Origin: Cellvibrio japonicus Ueda107
GTDB taxonomy: Bacteria; Pseudomonadota; Gammaproteobacteria; Pseudomonadales; Cellvibrionaceae
Direction of reading: 5' to 3'
DNA length: 64,000 bases
NCBI RefSeq assembly: GCF_000019225.1
Contig: NC_010995.1
Location: 4,348,501-4,412,500 of the forward strand
Every line of letters begins with the position of its first letter. Position 1 is the stretch's first letter. Position numbers and translations under genes: made by a program. Shown piece by piece: positions 17,401-28,200 of the stretch. The notes under the pieces were generated by a model. That model was given only the letters and a program-made list of their open reading frames with translations. It searched no databases and had not been told where the DNA came from.

Positions 17401-20400
17401 CTAACCGTATTGACGTAATAAATTGGTCAAACTGACAAATCTACTATCTTGCTCCAGGGCTGGATTAGCAGATTTTATTTGCTCTAGGCAGGACTTAAAA
17501 TAATCCAATGTCCAGGCCCCTCCTCTAAATTCCATTAAATTTAAAAACGCCAATGCAGAATCTGGAAACTCATTGCATATACCAGATTCAAATAAATTAT
17601 ACGGCAATGAATTCTCGTTATGCATGTGGATTAACCAAGGCTTGAGATAGTCAAAAGCTTCTCTAAAAAATCCCTTGGCTGCCAAGCACAACTCAGCAAA
17701 AGCAATAGATATTGCAGGTGTAATATATTCTCTTGATTTTGGCCATATCTTTTTCAAATACGGAAGAATACGATTATTCCAATAATCTTTTCGCCTTTCA
17801 TCTTCTACACTTGCCAAGGCTTGAACCAATGCTTTAACCGAACTGCGTAATCCTTGTGGCGGCAATGCGCTCGTTGCAATCATCAACTCACTGATAGTAA
17901 AAGTATCACGTGAATCAAGCCCCGCAACTGTCAACAATGCAGCATACTGCTCACCGTATTCGCCAAAGCCATCATAATGGTGGACAGTATCAAGAAAATC
18001 AGGCTTTATTTTTTCCATCAATGGACGATACAAACGGGCCGACCAAAGAAAACCATACCATGCAAAGCGGGCTTCAATTTCAGAGCTATGCCAATCAAAT
18101 AAAGGCAATAGATACTGTTCAGTCCAGTTCTGGTCAACCCGAAATAACGAAATGGAATTAGCCGACAATAATAACCGGCCATATTGAAACTTCTCTATCT
18201 GCGTATTACATAGTTCAGTAAATATTGTCACTATCTCATCAGGCAACCCCTGCTCATCTTCCGGCGACTGCCTATACCACCAATCCAACAATGCTTGTGT
18301 TACATAGCCTACTGGATGATTAATGGTCTCTCCAATTGGATCAACATTATTGGTATCGTCATAATCCAATGACAAAACATCTCTGCACATCCTAAAAAAC
18401 GAAGATTCGTGATGACTAATTTTTTTTGCAATAGCCTGTAACCACCAACTTATTCCGTGATTGAGAGAATGCCTTATTTCATTAGGCGCATGGGCTAAAA
18501 TTTGGCCCATGTAACGCCACGAGCGCCTAGCAAGTTTTTCTTCAGACCATGCCTGCAAAGCCTCTCTCCAACGATCAATCGGCCATATATTTTCTCGGGA
18601 TAAGGAAAATAAAACACAGGCGGATGTAGCAAATCTATTTCGGCATAGCTCTTTCCATCCATCATGTTTGTCGTAATCCACAGATGGATAATTCTTAATC
18701 CATTCAACCAATTCTCGACGAGAATGTGGAGTTTCAATAATTTCTCGGCCTGGACTTCCGCTTTCCATCCAAAAATAAAATTCTTCACGTTCATTATCAA
18801 AAAGAATCCATTGGGGGTATTGACCAGAAATTTCATCAAGCCGTGATTTAGCTTTTTGACCAATCACCACACCCGATAAAGTTACTTTTATTAACCGTAA
18901 CCATATATCCCTATCTACAATTTGTTGCCATTCTTCATGCTGAATATCGTCCCTGAACATATCACGTGGAGGGCCAGCCAAGATGGCCTGCTCCAGTTCA
19001 TCCAGTTCTATTTCGTTCAATCGCAACGGCAAAGACACCAATAAACGCATAACTTCTCGTTTAGTTTCTTCTGCCCATAACCACTTGTGATTATCAGATA
19101 ACAACCAGTCAAGCGCCCGACACTGCGGAATAATGGAACCTTGAGCAGCTGCAAAATAGGCCAATCGTCGAAATACCGGCTCAGACATTCGCCACCAATC
19201 CTCAGCCACATAAAAAGCCCTTTCAGGAGAGAATTCAGACATAGCAAGCCAAGCATCACGAGTAATATCAATTAACGCTGTCCAATCATGGAAGTGTTTA
19301 TTTTGTGGATGATTGCCGATTGATGGCTGATGAATGCATGACAGATAGCCTCTACGCTCTTCTCCTAATTCTCGCATCAGATCCAATGCATCTTTCAATA
19401 AGATACTGAAATCAGGTAGAAGTTTGGGTAGCACATCAATCCAAAGCGGCTCTTTAGATATTCGTGATAAGAAAGAATGAACATGATACCCGGACAGCTC
19501 AATTTTCCATTCAACAATATCTTTAATACGCTGCGGTTCAGAATTGTCATTTCCTTCTGCCGAACGGAAAGGTTCTCGAAAAGCAATACGCGGAGTCAAT
19601 ATTTCACGCAATTCCATACGCAAAACAGTTGTGAGCCCTTCACATTTAAGGATATCCCACCACCGATAAAGATCACCCCTCTGTGACTTCACACATCGAC
19701 TTAACAACAAATTCCATAAAGTGCGCATCATTGGAGATGGGATTGCATTGGGGGCATCAGCCCGAATGCGATTCAACTCATCTGCATTACCATTCCGTTC
19801 AAATTCGGTTAGTTCTTTCAGCCTATGCCGTATTTGCCATGCCAACTGCTCATGCAATTGCCCTCCATGTTTTATCAACCATAGAAACAATGCGGGGTCA
19901 TTGAGATGACGAACCAGCCAGAAGGCAAGATAAGGCATGATATTGTCCCACCGGGTGACGGAGGAACCCGAATCCACCAGTGTCATTAATGGACTCAGAT
20001 CGTAGGGAGGCGGCCTGGACACCAAGTTGAAAGAAAGTTTATTGTCATAAATTGCCTTAGGTGGAACGCCAAAACGCTCAAGGTCGGCATGACCATAGCG
20101 TTTTTCGGATAAATACTCCAACCAGCCTAGCGGTGGGACAGGGTTCACTTCAGCAAAACGCTTGGCGGGCAGGCCGCTAGGATCAGATAATGCCCAAAGC
20201 ATTCGACTCACGAAATCATCTTGCTTGGTGCTTCCGGTAGGGCGTGCTCTACCATATTCAACAACAATTCGCTCTTTGCCATTCACCCCGTCACGGTAAG
20301 TGTTTGCCCAGGTGTGTAATGTGTTATGCAAATAGATATGATGGTTTCGTTCACGATAGAGAATAGGCGTCACATTTTTTGCCCGCCATTCATTGGCCAG

Positions 20401-21165
20401 AGCTTCTTTCTTCCCTTTGGAATAACTACCAAAAGCAAACATTTCTGGCGGGGATTCACCTAATAATCGGTCAGCAGCCAGAGCATCCATCATATAACGC
20501 AATACAGGATCATTGATGCTGTAACCGACAAAGCATACCGTGTAATTGCGAAATAACTCGCTAACAAAACGAGCAGCCCAACGCTCTGTAAGATACGCCA
20601 ATCCAAAATCACCACTGGAAATTACCAAACGATCCAGCTCACTAGTTGTGGGGGCATCAGTGAGTAACCCATGTAAATATACAAGACCATCCCAACGATT
20701 TTTAGGCACAGGTAATAGGGGCGCCCGAAATCGCTCAACCTTCAACCCTTTCCTGCTAATGACTTCCTCAAATAATTGGTCAAAATTGGTCGTAATCAGC
20801 CGGGTACAACCTGTTTTACTTTTACTAAGTGTTAGCAGCGCTTCATGAGTAGCTGTTGCTTTAGGCAGGGTAAGATCAGGTGTTAAAATTCCTCTCAGCT
20901 CTTGGCGTACCGACGCTCGACCACCAATATGATTGGTTTCCAATAAACCAACAGCCGTATCGAATTGTCCTGCCTTTATCGCAGCTTGCTCTACCGCATC
21001 AGGCACCTTACCCACAGCTTGAAATAGCTGATTCACCAACCCAGAAAAACCTGGCAACTTGGCAGGATAGGAAATACCGGCCCCACAAAAAAACACAACT
21101 CGTCCATCTTCATGTAATTGCAGAAGACGCTCAGGAATATCGGGGCCATTTTTTACAAATTGCAT
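17401..21165 (-). CDS. Large SIR2-domain protein (1254 aa), probable antiphage effector
   Basis: The N-terminal SIR2-like NAD-binding domain is clear: VVFFCGAGISYP (23-34), TTNFDQL (125-131), YLHG (163-166) and VGYSINDPVLR near 215. This is the pattern of defence sirtuins that hydrolyse NAD. The remaining ~900 residues are long, Trp-rich and helical, probably a sensor region; DUF4020-type proteins have this build, but I cannot confirm that domain. The ATG at 21165 is taken rather than the TTG just upstream. The preceding mod stop overlaps it (TGATG). Base composition is clearly more AT-rich than mod or the RelE-UvrD gene, so it may have arrived separately. Known relatives act by abortive infection. 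Confidence 0.85.
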   Translation of the reverse strand: MQFVKNGPDIPERLLQLHEDGRVVFFCGAGISYPAKLPGFSGLVNQLFQAVGKVPDAVEQAAIKAGQFDTAVGLLETNHIGGRASVRQELRGILTPDLTLPKATATHEALLTLSKSKTGCTRLITTNFDQLFEEVISRKGLKVERFRAPLLPVPKNRWDGLVYLHGLLTDAPTTSELDRLVISSGDFGLAYLTERWAARFVSELFRNYTVCFVGYSINDPVLRYMMDALAADRLLGESPPEMFAFGSYSKGKKEALANEWRAKNVTPILYRERNHHIYLHNTLHTWANTYRDGVNGKERIVVEYGRARPTGSTKQDDFVSRMLWALSDPSGLPAKRFAEVNPVPPLGWLEYLSEKRYGHADLERFGVPPKAIYDNKLSFNLVSRPPPYDLSPLMTLVDSGSSVTRWDNIMPYLAFWLVRHLNDPALFLWLIKHGGQLHEQLAWQIRHRLKELTEFERNGNADELNRIRADAPNAIPSPMMRTLWNLLLSRCVKSQRGDLYRWWDILKCEGLTTVLRMELREILTPRIAFREPFRSAEGNDNSEPQRIKDIVEWKIELSGYHVHSFLSRISKEPLWIDVLPKLLPDFSILLKDALDLMRELGEERRGYLSCIHQPSIGNHPQNKHFHDWTALIDITRDAWLAMSEFSPERAFYVAEDWWRMSEPVFRRLAYFAAAQGSIIPQCRALDWLLSDNHKWLWAEETKREVMRLLVSLPLRLNEIELDELEQAILAGPPRDMFRDDIQHEEWQQIVDRDIWLRLIKVTLSGVVIGQKAKSRLDEISGQYPQWILFDNEREEFYFWMESGSPGREIIETPHSRRELVEWIKNYPSVDYDKHDGWKELCRNRFATSACVLFSLSRENIWPIDRWREALQAWSEEKLARRSWRYMGQILAHAPNEIRHSLNHGISWWLQAIAKKISHHESSFFRMCRDVLSLDYDDTNNVDPIGETINHPVGYVTQALLDWWYRQSPEDEQGLPDEIVTIFTELCNTQIEKFQYGRLLLSANSISLFRVDQNWTEQYLLPLFDWHSSEIEARFAWYGFLWSARLYRPLMEKIKPDFLDTVHHYDGFGEYGEQYAALLTVAGLDSRDTFTISELMIATSALPPQGLRSSVKALVQALASVEDERRKDYWNNRILPYLKKIWPKSREYITPAISIAFAELCLAAKGFFREAFDYLKPWLIHMHNENSLPYNLFESGICNEFPDSALAFLNLMEFRGGAWTLDYFKSCLEQIKSANPALEQDSRFVSLTNLLRQYG

Positions 21166-24113
21166 CAACCCACCCTAAACACCTTCATCACCTCATCCCC
21201 CAAGTGATTGATAATTTTCACTGCAATTCTGCCCGATTTGGGTTTTTCAAAGGGGCGGGAGGTGTCGCTATTGAGTGTGGCCCAGGCGTCTTCGTTGATT
21301 TCGGCTTTTAGGGTGGTTTTCAGGGATTTGTAGGGGTCGCTGGCGCCGAGGAAGTAGGCGTGGCGGACGAAGAAGGATTCTTCGTTGTAGTCGGTGTCGA
21401 TGAACCAGCAGGCAATGCCGTCGGGGCCGTCGGAGCGGACTTCGCCGGTGTTGGGGTGGAATACGTCTACGCCCTTGACCTTGACTTGGTATTGTTCACC
21501 GTCGGTTTTGAGTATGTCGATATCCGGTTCGCCGAAGATGACGAAGAGGTTGCCTTTGCCGGTGTTTTTCAGGTCTTCGGCCATGTGCAGGTCGGCGTTC
21601 ATGCGGGCTTTGAGTACCGGGATGCGACCGAGTTTTTCAAATTCGGTGGTGTGGGCTTCGTAGTTGAAGGCGCAGGCGATGAGTACGTCGAAGTCGGCAT
21701 CGGCGGCTTCGCGGGCGGCGGTGACGAGATCGACGCGGGAGACTGTGCCGAATTCCGGGCCGACGAAGATGGCGGCGCGGCGTTCTTTGCCGTCTTGTTC
21801 CTGGTAGCGGCCTTCGGCACAGATGTATTCGCCGGGCCAGGGTTGCAGGCTGGTGAAGTCGATTTTGTCGGCTTTGTGGGCCTGTTGTACACCGGCGGTT
21901 TTGAGGTTTTCCAGAATCATCTGGGCGAAGTCGTAGCCGGGGCCATAGCCTGCGCCGGGTTCGGAAAGTTTTTTGTAGGGGTCGATGAGTTCGTCGTTTT
22001 CGTCCACCTGCAACATGCGGTGGGGCGAGAGGCTTTCCACGGTAAAGGGGCCGGCCACGCGGACTTTCTTTTTGTCTTCGTAGGGTTTGTCGTAGAGGTA
22101 TTCGTAATCGGCCTTGGCGGCGATGGAGGAGTCGATGTCCTGCTGCCGCTGGATGCGCAGTTGCCAGAACTGCTCGTGCAGGGTTTTGGCGGCTTGCGGC
22201 CAGTCATTGGGGAAGTCGCGGGGAATTTCCCACTCCTGAATCTCGGCAGGCACCTCGGCGGTGTATTTTTGTGCTTTGCGGTAGGCGGCCAGCCAAGCAT
22301 CGGGCAGGTGCTGGGTAAGCTGTTCGCGCAGAGGTTGCAGACTTTGCTCGAACTTTTCCCAGATCACATCAATTTCGGCATTGTTGGCGATGGATTTCAG
22401 GGTGATGTGCGGTACGCGCTCGTAGACAAAGCCGTGGCGGATATTGCCGTAGGTGGGTTTGCTGGAAGGCGCGGTACGGGTGATCTCCGCTTCCTTTTGC
22501 TGGCCCTCTTTGGAATCAGCCAGCAGATAAAAGGGATAGCGTGCGCCCATAATGCGGGCGCGGGCCAGTGCCAAGGCAACACGAGAGGTATCAATGGTAA
22601 TCCAGCGGCGGCCCCATTGCTCAGCAACATAGGCGGTGGTACCGGAACCGCAGGTGGGGTCAAGAACCAGATCGCCGGGGTCGGTGGTCATCAGGACACA
22701 GCGCTCGATTAACTTGTTGGCTGTCTGTACAACATAGATTTTGTCTCCGCCAAACTGGTTTTGGCCGACGGCATCCGTCCATACGTTGTTATAGGGATAC
22801 GCTGGAAAATCATCCAAGTAACGCACATATCCAAGATTTTTACCCGAACCAGCATGTACACGACTGGCGGCAAGGAGCTTTGCCATTCCTGATTCACCAG
22901 TCTTCCAAACACCAGAAGTTGGTCGAAACTCTCTGCCTCCAATAAATACTGGATAACGTGTTTTATCCACACCCGATGAAGACATCAAGTTATCAATACC
23001 GAAGATTCTAGCTCCAAATGGAACTGGTACACCCGCCCTCTCATCTTTACTGATTGGTCGCCGTAGACCAGTAGCCTCTTCAACTTGTGTATATAGACTT
23101 CCTCCAGCAGCACCTGCAATTTTTTCTCTCAATAGCTGTCGATATTTCAATACTTCAGCTTTGCGCGCATACCAAATCAAATGATCGGCCACCCCCGGCA
23201 AAGCTTTAAGTTCACCAGGACTACCTGCACCTGTTGTCTTTTGGGCCACAATCGAAACAATAAAGTTTTCCTCCCCAAACACCTCATCCATCACCGCCCG
23301 AACCCGATGCACATTCTCATCACCAATCTGCACAAAAATAGAACCGGATTCCGTCAATAAATCCCGCGCCACGGTCAGCCGGTCGCGCAGATAGGTCAGG
23401 TAGGAGTGAATGCCATCGCGCCAGGTATCGCGAAAGGCTTTGACCTGTTCCGGCTCGCGGGTGATATGGCTGGCGTTGCCGTCCTTTACGTCGCGGCTGG
23501 TGGTACTCCACTGGAAGTTGGAATTAAATTTGATGCCGTAGGGTGGGTCGAAGTAAATGCACTGCACCTTGCCGCGCAGTTGCTCGCGCTCGGCCAGGGA
23601 AGCCATGACTTGCAGGCTGTCGCCCAGGATCATGCGGTTTTGCCAGTGGCCGTCGTGCTGGTAGAACTCGGTTTTGTCGGCGTCTTGCGGTATGCCGTTG
23701 AAGTCGGCAAACAGGTCGCCCATGTCTCCCGCTTGCGGTTGAGCACTCTGTTCGCTGCGGCGCTTGAGGTCGTCGATCAGGACTTTGGGGTGTACCTTTT
23801 CCTGAAGGTAGATGGGCGGGGCATTGACCACCAGGTCTGACCAGTCCTGTACGTCCTTGCCGCGCCAGAGGAGTTGCGGGTCCAGGTCGCGGTTGAGTTT
23901 TGTCTGAAATTCCGGCGATGCTTTTCCTAAATCATGAAATGCTGCTGCTTGGTAGAGCAGTTCGGTGTATTGCCTTGGGTAGCTGACTTTTGTGGGCGCC
24001 TGGTCGGATTTGGCCACCACGGATTGGTATTCCGCCGTGGGAATGTTTTTGCGTTTGGCGTCCGTGTGGGTGAGCGCTGCTATGGTTTTGCTGGTGGTTG
24101 GTTTTTTGGCCAT
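21165..24113 (-). CDS. mod: Type III-like site-specific DNA methyltransferase (Mod)
   Basis: A 982-aa beta-class amino-methyltransferase: the catalytic motif FDPPYG (188-193) precedes the SAM-binding motif LDPTCGSGTT by nearly 300 residues, with the target recognition region between them. It pairs with the Res gene upstream. The C-terminal 450 residues after the methylase are a conserved extension of these long Mod proteins. The stretch coding for the recognition region (about 22720-23260) is AT-rich against GC-rich flanks. An insertion with HDLGK (residues 60-64) lies in the N-terminal region. The ATG at 24113 (MAKKPTTSKT) matches the family; codons upstream in frame overlap the NYN gene. 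Confidence 0.93.
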   Translation of the reverse strand: MAKKPTTSKTIAALTHTDAKRKNIPTAEYQSVVAKSDQAPTKVSYPRQYTELLYQAAAFHDLGKASPEFQTKLNRDLDPQLLWRGKDVQDWSDLVVNAPPIYLQEKVHPKVLIDDLKRRSEQSAQPQAGDMGDLFADFNGIPQDADKTEFYQHDGHWQNRMILGDSLQVMASLAEREQLRGKVQCIYFDPPYGIKFNSNFQWSTTSRDVKDGNASHITREPEQVKAFRDTWRDGIHSYLTYLRDRLTVARDLLTESGSIFVQIGDENVHRVRAVMDEVFGEENFIVSIVAQKTTGAGSPGELKALPGVADHLIWYARKAEVLKYRQLLREKIAGAAGGSLYTQVEEATGLRRPISKDERAGVPVPFGARIFGIDNLMSSSGVDKTRYPVFIGGREFRPTSGVWKTGESGMAKLLAASRVHAGSGKNLGYVRYLDDFPAYPYNNVWTDAVGQNQFGGDKIYVVQTANKLIERCVLMTTDPGDLVLDPTCGSGTTAYVAEQWGRRWITIDTSRVALALARARIMGARYPFYLLADSKEGQQKEAEITRTAPSSKPTYGNIRHGFVYERVPHITLKSIANNAEIDVIWEKFEQSLQPLREQLTQHLPDAWLAAYRKAQKYTAEVPAEIQEWEIPRDFPNDWPQAAKTLHEQFWQLRIQRQQDIDSSIAAKADYEYLYDKPYEDKKKVRVAGPFTVESLSPHRMLQVDENDELIDPYKKLSEPGAGYGPGYDFAQMILENLKTAGVQQAHKADKIDFTSLQPWPGEYICAEGRYQEQDGKERRAAIFVGPEFGTVSRVDLVTAAREAADADFDVLIACAFNYEAHTTEFEKLGRIPVLKARMNADLHMAEDLKNTGKGNLFVIFGEPDIDILKTDGEQYQVKVKGVDVFHPNTGEVRSDGPDGIACWFIDTDYNEESFFVRHAYFLGASDPYKSLKTTLKAEINEDAWATLNSDTSRPFEKPKSGRIAVKIINHLGDEVMKVFRVG

Positions 24114-24132
24114 GTCGGTTTTTATCTCGGTC

Positions 24133-24978
24133 TTAATTTTCCTGATGGTCGATTGGTAGTGGCTCGGTAGAATTATCACGCCTTACCGCCTGCCCCGGTC
24201 TTTGTAACCCGGAATGTAAACCATCAATGTGCTCGAACAGATCGCTATTGATTTGTTGCCACAGCGGGTCGAGGATAAAGTCGATACCTTCGCGCCGTGC
24301 CAATTTGGCAGCAGGTACAAAATCGCTGTCGCCTGCTACCAGCACCAAAGTATCTACCTGCTTTTTGAGTGCTAACGAAGCGATATCCACACCAATGCGC
24401 ATATCTACGCCTTTTTGTTTCAGCCCAAGGGACACGGAGCTGGCATCCAGCGTCTGCCATAAATCACGAGACTGAGCTATGTCTCTGAACTGCTCCTGAG
24501 TCAAAGTTAGCGTGTAGTTACCCTGCTGGTCTTGCTGGGGCGGCTGTGCGGGAATGGCATTTAACGCTTGGCGACTGCGTAATAATTTCTTGGTAAGCGA
24601 CGATTGAATGCTCCAATCGTGTTCCTTATTGACCTTGCCTAAGCGTAAGGCCATTTTGCGCTGCTTGCGCAAGCAATCGAATAACGCATGGCGTTGTATG
24701 GCCACATCGGATTTGGCGAAGTCTATGGGGCGATTTTGTATCGGGTGGTGGGCTTTGCCATCGTAGGGGATCGCATCGTAGTAGAAGATGCGATAAACGT
24801 GTTGCCTCCAATCCCTGTTACCACAGCCTGTCAGGTGTTTGACGTGGTTGCGACACAAATGACCAACCTGTGCAGATATTTTTTCCGGGGTATCGCACAA
24901 CTCTGGCTTGACTAATTTGGGAAGGCGTTTGAGGAAGTAGCCACCGTCAATCAGGATGGCAATGCTTCTGGCTGTCAT
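24133..24978 (-). CDS. NYN-domain (PIN-like) nuclease
   Basis: A 281-aa protein of the LabA-like/NYN group, a PIN-fold ribonuclease. Acidic residues at expected places are Asp11 in ILIDGGYF, the aspartates of KGVDMRIGVDIASLAL, and VAGDSDFVPAAKLARREG, which together form the metal site. A longer insert (residues 80-165) separates the first and second halves. AGGAGG lies 5 bases before the ATG at 24978, a strong ribosome site, so the GTG two codons upstream is unlikely. It sits between res and mod, an unusual place, with 19 bases to mod. It may degrade RNA during infection, or be an unrelated housekeeping nuclease caught in the island. Confidence 0.88.
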   Translation of the reverse strand: MTARSIAILIDGGYFLKRLPKLVKPELCDTPEKISAQVGHLCRNHVKHLTGCGNRDWRQHVYRIFYYDAIPYDGKAHHPIQNRPIDFAKSDVAIQRHALFDCLRKQRKMALRLGKVNKEHDWSIQSSLTKKLLRSRQALNAIPAQPPQQDQQGNYTLTLTQEQFRDIAQSRDLWQTLDASSVSLGLKQKGVDMRIGVDIASLALKKQVDTLVLVAGDSDFVPAAKLARREGIDFILDPLWQQINSDLFEHIDGLHSGLQRPGQAVRRDNSTEPLPIDHQEN

Positions 24979-25156
24979 ATCCACCTCCTGGCAGAAGTGG
25001 CTGTTTTTCGGGAGCCAGAAAAAGAAAAGCCCCAGGGGGTCGGCACTCGCTCGGGATGGGTGAGCGGGCGTACTGCCAAGGGGCGGATGTGCTGTGCAGT
25101 ATAGTGGGGCAATGAGGGTAATTCAACCTTGATTGTGGGCGTTCTGGCACAAACCA

Positions 25157-25182
25157 CCATTTTGTTGGCATCAACAAAATGG
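25157..25182. promoter_or_regulatory. Perfect inverted repeat upstream of the NYN gene
   Basis: Arms CCATTTTGTTG and CAACAAAATGG, 11 bp each and perfect, flank a 4-base spacer. It lies in the 263-base gap between res and the NYN gene. It has no T-run and could be a repressor operator or an RNA hairpin that lowers read-through from res into the downstream genes. Confidence 0.5.
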
Positions 25183-25241
25183 CAGGCTAAATGCCTGAAA
25201 GCTCCTCTAACCCATTGAGCTTTATAGTTTTTCATAGCAAC

Positions 25242-28200
25242 TCACTCCTTGTTTTGGCCATTTTTCTGGTAGGTGTTCAGCATATTATCAAAAGCCTCCT
25301 GCACCTTTTCAGCAAAATCGTCCTGCATTGTCCAGATGTCGGTAAATTCAGCAAAGGCCCAGCGGCCCTGGGTGCCCAGGCGGTTCACGCCGGGTATCCA
25401 GCGGGTTTCCATAGTTTCTTTTTTGGCCTTGGCGTCTTCGCCCCGGTAACCCTTGATTTCCACGATCAGGTTGAGCAGGTCATCGGGGCCTCTGCCATCG
25501 TCGATGCGTACGATATAGTCGGGGCGGTATTGGTGGTTGGTGCCGCCCATCTGGTAGGGCACTTCCAGCCCCAGGTTGTGATTTTTGACGTAGCTGTGTA
25601 CCCATGGGTGGCTTTCGGCCACGCGACAGAATTCGGCTTCCCAGTCACTGTCCAGAATGACCCAGTTGAGATGGTTTTTAGGAGGCGGCCCAAGGGTTTC
25701 CCAGCGGTCGGTTTTGGAGGTGCTGAAGTTGACGTAGGCTGTGCTGCCGGTGGGGTTGTAGGGGTCGAGCACTGCCTTGACGACCGCACTGCCCTGCTGA
25801 ATGCCCGCGCGGTTGATGGCGTGGGTGATTTTTTCGCAGGCGCGGTCGGCCAGTTCCAGGTACATCAACTGGGCCGGATAGGTTTCACCTTTGCAATCGA
25901 GATGCTTGTCCAGCCATTGTTTGGCGATGCGTTTGAGTTGGCCGAACAGGTGCAGCTTGGGTTCTTCACCGGGGTCGCGCCAGTGGCGCAGCATCAGGTG
26001 TTGGGCCAGGTGGAACAGCAGGGTGGATTGGCGCAGGTCGCGGGTGTGAATCAGGTTGAGATCGACACCTTCGCCGATAATGCCGGCGTTGCGGGTTATG
26101 GAGGGGCCGACCAGTAGCGGGGTGAGTACCAGGGTGGAATCCTCGGTGAACTCCGCGCTCAGGCGTTCATCGGCCAGTTCCACCCTGTAGCCCGCGACGC
26201 GGGGAAAGGTGATCGCCAGATGATCGCGTTCGGGGCGCACGGCTTTGACTTGTATCGTCTCGCGTGGCGGTTGGGGTTTGGCGATGACCGGCTTGGCTGT
26301 GAAATCGAAGGGGATGCCGAGTACGTCGGCGTATTCTGTGTTGAACCGCCCCTGTTCGTTGAGTTCGTAGGACTGGCGGCGCAGTGCCCGGCCAATGACC
26401 TGCTCGCATAAAAGCTGGGTGCCGAATGCACGCACACCGAGTACATGGGTGACGGTGTTGGCATCCCAACCCTCGGTGAGCATGGAGACGGAGACCACGC
26501 AGCGGATGTCGCCGCCCAGGGTGTCGCGTTTGCCCACGGTGTTCATGACTTCGCGCAGTAAATCCTGGTCGGTGAGGTTATCTGCTGCACGAGGATCACC
26601 ACTGCGCTCGATGATTTCCCGGCGGAAACGCTCGATTTCGTCGGCGGCGAATTCGCGGAAGTTGGTATCCAGTGCCTCGCCGGACTCCAGTTGTTCACTG
26701 TCGATCAGCAGGGTGTTGGGGCGTGGCAGTGGATTGCCGTAGTCGTCGTGGTTGCGGAACAGAGGCAGGCGGCCTTCCACCAGGGAGCTGGTATCGTCAT
26801 CGTTTTGCCGCTGGAAACCGGAAATATAGTCGTACACCAGCTTGGAGGTGGCGGTGTTGTTGCAGACCACGATAAAACAGGGTGGTACGCGGATACCAGC
26901 CTGCTGCCATAGGTTGAAAGTCTTTTCGTAATGGCCGTAGAGGGCTTGTAGCGCTGTTTGCAGTGGTGTCGGCAGTTTGAGCGGGTCCAGGTCGGCGGCC
27001 TTGCCCCGGCCTTTTTTGGGCATGTCTTTGCCGATATGTTCCCAGAGGTTGCGGAATACCGGCATGTCCTGGCCGGGAATGTTGTCCGCTACAGGTACAC
27101 GGGGCAGTTTGACAATGCCGCATTCAATAGCGTCCATCAACGAGAAATCGCTCATGGTCCAGGGAAAGAGTGTGCCTTCGGCGTAGCCGGAACCGCGCAG
27201 AAAAAACGGGGTTGCGGAAAGGTCGATAACCTGTGTCAAGCCCAGTTTTCGGTTGACGGCTTCGAGGCCAGAAATCCACAGGCGCGCGGCTTCGTTATTT
27301 TTTTGCGCCTCGGTTTTGTCATCACCTTTCAGGTCGCCTTCCTCGGTTTCCTCTTCCGGTTTTTCGCGGTAACAATGATGGGCTTCGTCGTTGATGGCGA
27401 GGATATTTTTCATACCCATAAGTTCAGGCATGACCCGTTGCAGCATCTGACCTTCGGTTTCCAGGGTATTGAGTGCTTCACCAGTGCGACCTTGCAACAG
27501 CAGGCGGCCGCCTTTGGATATTTCCATGCGTTCACGCAGTTTGAAGGCGTGATAGTTGGTGATGACGATTTTGGCTTTTTGCAGGTCTTCCAGCATATCC
27601 GCCGGCACTAACTCGCGGCTGGCGTAGTAACTGTCCGGGTCGTTGGGTTGCAGTACGCGCAGGCGGTCCTTGATGGTCAGCCCTGGTGCGACAATCAAAA
27701 AACCACGGGTAAATTTTTTGCTGTTGGGGCGGCGCACAGCATTGACCGTCTGCCAGGCAATCAGCATGGCCATGACCGTGGTTTTACCGGCGCCCGTGGC
27801 CAGTTTGAGGGCAAGGCGTATGAGTTCCGGGTTGGCATTGGCGTTGGCATCGGCCAGGTGGTCGAGGAATCGCTGGCCGTTTTTGCCGATTTGCGGGGCT
27901 ACCTCGGTGAGCCAGATGGTGGTTTCCACCGCTTCCACCTGGCAAAAGAAGGGGCGAATCCCCTGGAAGTTATGGTGGCGCCAGTGTTGCAGCAGGCGGG
28001 CGGTTTCGGGCGTGACTCGCCATTGGGATGGGTTGGGCAATTGGCGCCAGGCATCGACTTCCATGCGCACGGCATTGATAGTGGCAGTGTGATCGTATTG
28101 TTGCTCGGCAGTGGTAAGTCCTTTGCCTTCGTTAAATAGCAGGTCTGACTGTTCAGCCTTACCACCTTTACGTTTACGCGGTTTGGGAATGGGGGGTAAT

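Noticed and set aside
21360..22712. Long (450-codon) plus-strand frame inside mod
   Set aside because: It is an antisense shadow of the GC-rich mod gene, which has clear methyltransferase motifs on the other strand.
24975..25235. Minus-strand 86-codon frame overlapping the NYN gene start
   Set aside because: It crosses the strong NYN ribosome site in another frame and has no recognisable pattern; the gap is better explained as a control region.
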